Shown in pieces: positions 1 through 6,191 of a DNA stretch of 12,711 nt. The notes under the pieces were generated by a model. That model made no database searches, was not told where the DNA came from, and saw only the letters and a list, made by a program, of their open reading frames with translations. The DNA is taken from contig QUTJ01031555.1 of NCBI GenBank assembly GCA_003573635.1, positions 1 to 12,711 on the forward strand. The letters are read 5' to 3'. This stretch comes from Goniomonas avonlea (Eukaryota; Cryptophyceae; Goniomonadida; Goniomonadaceae). The position numbers and the translations under genes are program-made. Every line of letters starts with the position of its first letter. Position 1 is the stretch's first letter.

Positions 1-12
1 GTGTTGTGTCAA

Positions 13-107
13 TGTTGTGTAAATGTGCTCAGACACAAAGATTCCGGATAGCTTGTCTTCTTCAGAGACGAGCTCAGTAGAGGGAGCTTTGTATCATCAC
101 GGCACGT
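13..107. repeat. Direct repeat copy A (~95 bp)
   Basis: This stretch is nearly identical to 243-337. Both begin with tgttgtgtaaatgtgctc and end with a CACGTG palindrome. The differences I see are a substitution plus a 1-nt indel near the start (acacaaag versus acataag), a T/A change and a G/A change near the end. The copies are about 230 bp apart with dissimilar sequence between them. No convincing reading frame is shared. It could be part of a local tandem array or a small interspersed repeat inside a later intron or the 3' flank of the minus-strand carboxylase gene. Confidence 0.85.
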
Positions 108-242
108 GGCACTCTGTAACTGTGACTTCAGACTCGTGTGGGTGCCTCAGTAGCCCTCGAAGGGCACAGTTTCGTCCTCAACGCTTCGCTTCAGCAGCGC
201 GGGTTGGGTCGTCATCGGCATGCCAAGGGTGAGGTGCGCGCG

Positions 243-337
243 TGTTGTGTAAATGTGCTCAGACATAAGATTCCGGATAGCTTGTCTTCTTCAGAGACGA
301 GCTCAGTAGAGGGAGCTATGTATCATCACAGCACGTG
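243..337. repeat. Direct repeat copy B (~95 bp)
   Basis: This is the second copy of the repeat at 13-107, at about 95% identity by eye. The sequence after it (cacgcttcagctgccg) faintly resembles sequence about 70 bp after copy A (aacgcttcgcttcagcagcg), so the original duplicated unit may have been longer and partly deleted in this copy. Confidence 0.85.
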
Positions 338-402
338 TCTCCACGCTTCAGCTGCCGTGAGGAACACTTTGTGAGCGCCCATAACTTAAAGAGTTTCTTG
401 GG

Positions 403-445
403 TTGACGTGGTTGAGGTTGAAAACACGGCAACGGCCTCAACTCA
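403..445 (-). pseudogene. Decayed duplicate of part of the last visible MCCC2 exon
   Basis: Positions 403-420 repeat 18 nt of 546-563 exactly (ttgacgtggttgaggttg), and similarity continues imperfectly for about 20 nt. On the minus strand the copy reads ..RVFNLNHVNPRN.. beside the genuine exon's ..[12 protein letters not shown].., with an in-frame TGA just upstream. It follows the real exon in gene direction and has no clean acceptor, so it looks like a partial, degenerate exon duplication. The rest of 338-535 shows no gene I can support. Confidence 0.45.
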
Positions 446-535
446 ACACATCAACGGGCTCTGTGCGATTTGCAATTGTGCGAATGTTAGAAGACGCAGT
501 GAGTCATATCGGGTGCACAAGGCGTGTCGTCTTAC

Positions 536-2071
536 ATTGGTTTGTTTGACGTGGTTGAGGTTGGCAACGAGGCGACGGGCCAACTGCAGCGCGTGCGCGT
601 CACTGTGCGCCATGTGGTCCGTGACACCGGACGTCTGCGTTCACAACCAAAGTTAGTCTTCAACTTCAGTTCCTCACTTACTTTGCAGAGCCTCTCGATG
701 GAAACAAACGCGGGAAATAAACTAAAAAAAGGTCGAGGAGACTCCACACGCCCCTGAACAACAGACCCAAGGCCAACACCCTCACCTTGCAGTGCACGTC
801 TGCCCCGCCCAGATCTTCAGCACTCACAATTTCTCCTGTCGCAGCCCTCACCTGCAGTCACAGCGTTAAGGCCACGACATGAATAGGGACAGGGAGCGAA
901 CACACCAAGGGGGGACCCCCGAGGAACACAGTGCCGTTTCCTTTCACAATGATGCTTTCGTCCGCCATTGCCTGGAGAAAATGTCAGCAAGATTAACCGG
1001 CGTTTCAAAACGCACCGGAACGTAAGCTCCGCCAGCAGTGCAGGAGCCCAAAACCACAGCAATCTGCGAGCAAGTGTGAGTTTGTGGTGACATCACTGCG
1101 TGTCCGCCACCTGAGGAATACCCTGGCCAGACATCACAGCTTGGTTATGGAAAATGCGACCAAAATGGTCGCGGTCGGGGAAAACGTCTGCTTGCATGGG
1201 CAAGAAAGCGCCTCCCGAGTCGACTACGCTGATGGTCAGCCCTCGACAAGCACACACCGGATGAGGAACACACCAAGATAAATGCAAGGCAGTTTGTTCT
1301 GAAGCGCGATCTCCTGGGCTCGAACCTGTACGACCATCAGTGATGGACAGTCATTTACAGACACGTACATGCTTCTTGACAGTGATTGGATAGTAGGTTC
1401 CGCCCTTGACCGTGGCGTCGTTTGCGACGATGAGGCACTCGACACTGTCGAACCAATTAGTTTGCGAAGAAGAGCATGCCATCAGGCTCACCCATGAACA
1501 CGACCAATTCCAGTAATAACACCTCCCGCGGGCACCTTGTCTTTCCCGTACATCTCGAAGCCGGCAAGCTGGGAAAACTCCAGGAAGGGTGACCTGCCAA
1601 ACTCGATCACTCGTTTGTCGCCGAATGTCAAACAGCGGATCGCACCCAGGGTCCAGCAGGGTGTTAATTCGATCCCTGGTGAGAAGCTTGCCTCGAGCGA
1701 GATGCTTTTCCCGAGCCTTTTCGTCACCACCTGCACTCGAGATGAGCGAGCGAAAACGCAAGGAGGCAATATACCCTGTTCGATCTCCGAGAGACATTTC
1801 AAAAATTGCTCCTCCATTTCTTGCATTTTCTTAGTGTTGGTCTGAGACAGCGTCACTGACGGTGGATACGATGGGGGGGACATGCCGCAAAGTCGTCTGA
1901 GCTCGTGTCGACATCGCCGTCAATACGAGGAGCAGCATCATTTGACCTCAAATTAATGCAGCGCAGTGGAGACTTCCACACCAACGATGCAGCTTGTGGT
2001 GCCGACCTCGGCATGGCGCGGTTCAAAGCAAGGGCTCTACGCCCGAGCACTCGGCAGCCTGCGCGCAACAT
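536..2071 (-). CDS. MCCC2: 3-methylcrotonyl-CoA carboxylase beta subunit, mitochondrial (5' part; 11 exons)
   Basis: This is the carboxyltransferase subunit of the biotin enzyme (EC 6.4.1.4) that carboxylates 3-methylcrotonyl-CoA in mitochondrial leucine breakdown; it partners with the biotin-carrying alpha subunit. Exons in transcript order: 2071-1886, 1841-1775, 1730-1646, 1593-1492, 1444-1369, 1325-1274, 1223-1111, 1063-1016, 971-906, 851-786, 634-536. They total 960 nt, or 320 codons, in consistent phase. The start at 2071 is the first ATG and opens an Arg-rich, acid-free presequence. Family hallmarks read in order: [111 protein letters not shown]. Introns are 43-54 nt where neat, with one of 151 nt. 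The first fits only as a 44-nt GC-AG intron. The animal protein is about 560 aa, so the C-terminal carboxyltransferase half lies off the left edge. No further exon was found in 1-535. Confidence 0.93.
1842..1885 (-). other. GC-AG intron 1 of MCCC2 (44 nt)
   Basis: Reading on the minus strand, the intron starts GCATGT and ends CTCAG. The upstream exon ends ..DTSSDDFA and the next begins TNTKKMQ.., in phase 0, which matches the spacing of homologues. The nearby GT dinucleotides are all in phase 1 and leave the downstream frame wrong or give an intron of only about 26 nt. The length matches neighbouring introns (43, 44, 52, 52, 54 nt). Confidence 0.65.
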
Positions 2072-2126
2072 TGCCGTATCAATGCGAGACGAGTCCTGAC
2101 ACACGACACAACCTTTGGAAGCCCTT
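2072..2126. promoter_or_regulatory. 55-bp divergent intergenic gap (bidirectional promoter)
   Basis: The gap lies between the MCCC2 start codon (2071, minus) and the first ATG of the plus-strand gene (2127). Both genes must start transcription within this gap or within each other's 5' exon. No TATA box is visible. The short distance suggests a shared promoter, but 5' non-coding exons elsewhere cannot be excluded. Confidence 0.5.
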
Positions 2127-3542
2127 ATGAGCTCTTATGAGATTTTCCGCCGGCCCAAATCGGCGATCGATCGTCGCAAAGGCCACACAGTCGAGCCGCC
2201 CAACATGGAAACCGACAGTCTCTGCTCGACCTCACCATCTCCCACTCCACGAGGTTCAATGGGGTCTCCACGAAATGTGCATATCTCACCAAGTAATCCA
2301 CCGCGCTCTTCTCCTCGGCACCCAAGCCCGTTCTCATCCCCTGCTCGGGTGATGACGTTTCCGGCGGTGCCAGGTGACCCGGACGAGGCCAACTTCTGCC
2401 TCGACAACGATTCCAACTTGTCATTAACTCTGCGGTGTGTGGCAGCTGGGTCACCACCATATGTCAAACTCTTGAAGTCGTTGCTGGAGAGACCGGGAGA
2501 GTTGTGGTCATATGTAGTATCCGGGCCGGGTGACAAGATCACAGCCTACTTCAGCTCGACAGAAACTTCACCCAAGCTCGTGTCACACATTCGCGATCTC
2601 AACGCGTCTTTACCAAAACCATATCGTGTTGTGCATGTGCCAGCGCGGTCAAATGTGCCAGACTCAGCGCAGCACAAGTTCAAAGACGAGTTTCTCGGTC
2701 TTTGTCACGACTATCTTCCTGAGTTTCTAATGGCCGCTTTAGAGCACCCGCATGACGCTCCATGGTGCAACATGAGTTTGAGGCTTGACGCCCTTCGTCG
2801 TTACGTGTACGCGGTTCATCCTTCGGGTTCGGGCTTGGTTGCGGCTCGACGTTTCGTCGCAGAGGCGTTCGCTTCTGATACAACGGAACTCTACACCGAT
2901 CTGGTTGCCTTTTGGAATTTTATTGCAACTGGTCAAAATGATGCAGCGTGGCTGGTGCATCTCAAGGACTGCAAGTCTTCTTCATTGGTCCATCAGATCG
3001 TTTGCAATCCCTCATGGATCAAGCACGCAAACGCTGCTGTCCTTTTTGGGACGACAAACTTCCCTCGCAGGCGTCACGTTCTTCAGCCATGCGCAACATG
3101 TGCCTTGCGGTTGATTTCTGCAACGATCTGCCCTCTTGACAACGCGAACACAGCACACCTTCGTCGACTCCGTCCAACACATCAGGCGGGCCTCGGGCGA
3201 GACCCTCAATTTGTACCCCGACACGTGCCACACCTTGAACGCGGACGATCAGAGATTGCAACGTGCACCTGCCGCGCTTTTGCTAGGTAATTTCCTTTTG
3301 AACAAATTGGAACTGATTCAGCCAGATTGTTTTCGTTGTCAAGTTGTGCTTTGTTTAACACCCAAGAAAGTACACCAGATCTGTCACTGGTCGCCACTTC
3401 GCGTGACATTGGATTCGGGCTTGGAGCCTTTCCTGAGGAATACCGCCGAGCCGCTGCCAAACAACGTCCACAGCAACGAGAGTACGTGCCGCCTCGGACG
3501 GCCCGCCGCTGCATCGCATGTGACGGCGTCATTCTACAATGA
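2127..3542 (+). CDS. Uncharacterised protein with a Ser/Pro-rich N-terminus and a possible RGS-like domain
   Basis: Role unknown. The first ATG gives M-S-S-Y-E-I-F. Proposed exons are 2127-2931, 2976-3109, 3154-3286 and about 3379-3542, giving roughly 411 aa. Introns 1 and 2 are both 44 nt, GT-AG and keep phase (1 and 0). The third acceptor is uncertain: 3322, 3367 and 3379 all keep frame. Residues about 35-80 are rich in Ser-Pro and probably disordered. From about residue 235 the spliced product reads RRFVAEAFASDTTELYTDLVAFWNF, then DRLQSLMDQARKRC, then TFVDSVQHIRRASGETL. That spacing recalls the helices of RGS (G-alpha GTPase-activating) domains. The last exon ends ARRCIACDGVILQ. Without splicing the first frame would run to 3290 with an unconvincing Arg/Cys-rich tail. 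The gene is divergent from MCCC2 and convergent with the next gene. The coding call is sound; the RGS assignment is tentative. Confidence 0.62.
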
Positions 3543-3655
3543 ATGTTGATTTAATATGAATTTGGACTGCGCCTTCGTCGAGTTGGTCCGATGTTCGGCG
3601 GCACAGTTAAGCACGACTTCGGCACATAACGACGGGGAATGCAAATAATTATCAT
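3543..3655. other. Convergent intergenic spacer (113 bp)
   Basis: This spacer separates the stop of the plus-strand gene (TGA 3540-3542) from the stop of the minus-strand gene (TGA, complement of 3656-3658). It contains A/T-rich patches, such as gatttaatatgaatt near 3548 and ataattatca near 3645, that could serve as 3'-end signals for the two transcripts. No canonical AATAAA is seen. Confidence 0.45.
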
Positions 3656-4090
3656 TCACAGGCTTCTCCTGCAGATGCGAACCACTGCTGTGGCATCGAG
3701 AGTGGAAAACCCTTTTAACAAAGAATCCCCTCTGACCTTCAGCACGACAAGGGGATGCTTCCTTCTCCAACGAGCAATCTGTGGCCTTGTCAATGACATG
3801 ATCCAGAAAGACTGGACCTACCTCCCGCGCCCACCAAATTGACGTAATGCCCATCCCCCATGACTTGTCCGCAAACACGACATACTTTTCTGTGTAATCT
3901 TCAATTGTCTCGATATCCGCAAGACGAACAGTTTTGGAACCAAATGGAAAATAGTCTGTCGGCAGGAGTAAGTCATTGCATCATCCCGAAATCCTGGCCT
4001 ACAATTGTAAATCACCAGAACCGGTTCAGCGACATCTCTTCTGATCTCACAAAAACAATCCTTGTAATTCCCAGTTTCCTCGTTTGCCAT
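3656..4090 (-). CDS. Small PH-like-fold domain protein (114 aa, 3 exons)
   Basis: Exons in transcript order are 4090-4003, 3955-3822 and 3778-3656, with GT-AG introns of 47 and 43 nt and phases 1 and 0. The ATG at 4090 has A at -3 and G at +4. The joined product starts MANEETGNYKDCF, then VLVIYNYYFPFGSKTVRLAD, IETIEDYT, YVVFADKSWGMGITSIWW, and RRKHPLVVLKVRGD near the C-terminus. This pattern (beta-strand with NYYFPFGSK, I-x-x-I-E, G-x-x-S..WW, charged turn, hydrophobic strand) matches the small bacterial-type PH-like domain proteins that I know as hypotheticals, whose function is unknown. No signal peptide or membrane segment is seen, so a cytosolic protein is likely. The transposon begins within about 310 bp upstream and points the other way. 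The gene structure is well supported; the fold is inferred by eye. Confidence 0.62.
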
Positions 4091-4400
4091 GCTGAGCCTG
4101 TGGCAGGCTGGCAGCGACGCAGCGTGGCTTGAGAGTCGAAGTGAGACTCAAAAGTTGAGACAGACAGTGAGAGTTTGTCGGACAGTGTGGGGATTAGGCT
4201 GAATCCGAGGGCTCGCAGGCGCAAGCCTAATGCTTGGTTATCGAAGTTCGGTGCGTAGCGATAATTTCTGATTGCGGAATCTACTTGTGCGATCTGGCTG
4301 ATCGCTAGCCGTATCTCGGGCATGATTTGTCGAATGTCCCGCTCGGCTACTTCAGGTGCGGAATCGCGAGAAAGACGCCTCTTTCTCTTTCGCTCGCACC
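4091..4400. other. Spacer between the PH-like gene and gag: promoter plus probable left end of the transposon
   Basis: These 310 bp must hold the 5' region of the minus-strand gene and the element's 5' terminus and leader. An inverted repeat (ATTAGGCT 4193-4200 / AGCCTAAT 4224-4231) is present. The minus strand stays open over much of this stretch, but the translation resembles no family I know and is out of register with the gene next to it. I could not find the boundary: no copy of this region that matches the 3' end convincingly is visible within the window. Confidence 0.5.
4193..4231. repeat. Short inverted repeat in the gag leader
   Basis: The 8-nt perfect arms ATTAGGCT and AGCCTAAT flank a 23-nt G/C-rich loop. 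It could form a hairpin in the element's leader RNA, or mark a terminal or replication structure. Confidence 0.45.
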
Positions 4401-6191
4401 ATGGGCGGAGATCCTGAGGTTGAAGAACAACGCTCTCAGCACTCTGAGGAAAATTTCGAAATTCTTAACGACAACGAACAGACCTTGTTTAACAATGCTC
4501 TTGGTCGAGCTCAAGCGTGGTCCCGGGCTCAGCTTACTGCCACGTTGGACAATGCCAACATTTCGTACGATTCTTCTATGTCTGACAACGTCCTTCGTAC
4601 CCTTTGGGTCCAGGGTCTCATTATCAGAGCTCGCCCCGAAGCTTCCAGAAAACAAGACCTTGCCGATGCGCTTGCACGCGAAAAGGCTGCCAATGTTAAG
4701 ATCCTACAGTTGCAACGTGAGGCTGCTCGTGTTCGTGAACGTGCTCCAGTTCTCGACTCTAGTCGCCGTCTTGGTACTCCTGTTTCTCACCAGGCCTCTG
4801 TTGTGTCAGATCTTGAAGATGACGATGACGTCGAACAGGGTAATGAACCCAATGATGAGTTCTGGGCTTCCTTTGGTCTTCCTCCCGTCGCCCCTCTCGA
4901 CGAATCTGATCAGGATGCTCAGACAAGGGCCTGCGCCTTGAAGTTGTTTCGTTCTGATGTCAAGGCTCGTTCTGATCTTCTCAGGCTTCGCACTACACTT
5001 CGCAACCAGTACGCTCGTCGCAAGCGTGACGCTCCTGACCCTGATTCCGCTCCCCTTGAGCCGGTTGCTCTTCCTGCTGCTCTTCCTGCTGCTGTTGACT
5101 CCGTTCTACCTGGTCAGCCTCCTTTGCCTGCTGCCGTGGCTACTACTTCCAGATTCGCTCCTCCGGTCCCCATTTTGGCTAACGCCGAAATCGTTGCTCG
5201 CACCAACAAGGCCCAGATTCGCGCGGACCAGACCGACAAGGAGATCAGGAATCTTCGCCGCAAGATCATGGGTGTTACCACCTTGCCTCTCCCTGAGCTC
5301 ATTCGCGAGCGTGAAGCACTCTTGATGGCGACCTACAACGCCACCTTCGACTACCAGGACTACATCGCCTTTCAGAAGTTTCATGACTTTGCTGCCAAGG
5401 TCGTCCGCACCATCGAGGATGACATTCAAGCTGGCGACTTTGGTCAAGCCGAGATGCGTCGCACCGGCCTCATCCAGAAGATTCAAGGCACCGACGAGTT
5501 CGAAAAGGAGCTCAGCGAGATGGATGCTGCTGAGTCTAAGCGTCGCAAGGATCTCGGCAGGGCTCTTGCCTACAATCCTCAGGGTGGTTTTCGTGCTCCT
5601 GCTGGCGCTGGTGCCACTCCGTTTCCTGGTCTTAATCAGGACTTCGCTGCCAGTACGACCCAAGCACACCAGTTTGCTTACATGCCTCCGCAGTTCCAGT
5701 CTCCTGCTCCCTTTTATCCGCCTGCGCAGTTTGCTCCAGTCTTTGCTACACCTGCTCCTGTCTTCGCCGCTCAGCCTCAGACGCCTGCCTATTCTGCGCC
5801 TCCTCCTGCCTCTTATCGTCCTCCTCCTGCTCCTCAGGCTTCCGCCGCCAGTGGTCCTCGGCCTGGTATTGGAGTGAGTGGCGGTACCCCGCGTGTCCCT
5901 CCTGGTCAGCGTCGCCCCGGTGCCACGCAGGCCGCCTTTACTCCTGCCGACTGGCAGAGTGGCGACGTCTACGGCCGCGTGATGGGTACTGCACCCACGT
6001 CGATTCAGCTGGGTGGTAACCTCAACCGCAACCACATCCCTTGTGGTGCTTGCCGTGAGCTGGGTCACATGGCATTTGAGTGTTACCATGAGCGCTTCCG
6101 TCAGGGGATGCAGACCCCCAACGTCGATGCTACTGGTCGTCTTGACCCTTCCGTTGTTATTGCTGCGGCTCCTCGGCCTACGGCCCAGTGA
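4401..6191 (+). CDS. Gag-like nucleocapsid protein of the DIRS element (596 aa)
   Basis: This is the presumed structural RNA-binding protein of the element. The ATG at 4401 lies in a strong initiation context (caccATGggc); the frame is open upstream to about 4356 but has no earlier ATG. Features in order: an acidic, helical N-terminus; a charged probable coiled coil at residues about 84-115 (ALAREKAANVKILQLQREAAR); a second Arg/Lys-rich helical stretch at about 265-291; a long helical region to about 390; a Pro/Ala/Gln-rich linker at about 430-513 (PPP, APVF, YRPPPAP); and one CCHC zinc knuckle, C548-x2-C551-x4-H556-x4-C561. The CCHC knuckle is typical of retroelement nucleocapsids. The 12-bp tandem duplication gctcttcctgct at 5067-5090 gives an AALP repeat. 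It ends at TGA 6189-6191, after which the same frame continues into Pol. Confidence 0.88.
   Translation: MGGDPEVEEQRSQHSEENFEILNDNEQTLFNNALGRAQAWSRAQLTATLDNANISYDSSMSDNVLRTLWVQGLIIRARPEASRKQDLADALAREKAANVKILQLQREAARVRERAPVLDSSRRLGTPVSHQASVVSDLEDDDDVEQGNEPNDEFWASFGLPPVAPLDESDQDAQTRACALKLFRSDVKARSDLLRLRTTLRNQYARRKRDAPDPDSAPLEPVALPAALPAAVDSVLPGQPPLPAAVATTSRFAPPVPILANAEIVARTNKAQIRADQTDKEIRNLRRKIMGVTTLPLPELIREREALLMATYNATFDYQDYIAFQKFHDFAAKVVRTIEDDIQAGDFGQAEMRRTGLIQKIQGTDEFEKELSEMDAAESKRRKDLGRALAYNPQGGFRAPAGAGATPFPGLNQDFAASTTQAHQFAYMPPQFQSPAPFYPPAQFAPVFATPAPVFAAQPQTPAYSAPPPASYRPPPAPQASAASGPRPGIGVSGGTPRVPPGQRRPGATQAAFTPADWQSGDVYGRVMGTAPTSIQLGGNLNRNHIPCGACRELGHMAFECYHERFRQGMQTPNVDATGRLDPSVVIAAAPRPTAQ
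6189..6191 (+). promoter_or_regulatory. In-frame UGA between Gag and Pol (candidate readthrough site)
   Basis: The context is CAG-TGA-CTC. The codon is followed in the same frame by 1369 sense codons of Pol, and the first ATG in that frame is at 6909. A C after UGA is the leakiest +4 base known for readthrough, and UGA-CU recalls the UGA-CUA readthrough class. Alternatives are reinitiation at a non-AUG codon or a spliced or separately initiated Pol mRNA. Confidence 0.55.

Noticed and set aside
3136-3549. 137-codon plus-strand frame as an independent gene
   Set aside because: Its first part fits as exon 3 of the gene at 2127-3542. Its second half is less protein-like than the frame used by the proposed last exon.
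4012-4323. 103-codon minus-strand frame upstream of and overlapping the PH-like gene
   Set aside because: It is out of frame with the supported first exon, lacks recognisable features, and covers the probable transposon boundary.
6189-6191. UGA read as an amino acid by a variant genetic code
   Set aside because: UGA ends other supported frames here (Pol, the PH-like gene, the gene at 2127-3542), and no coding exon contains an internal UGA.
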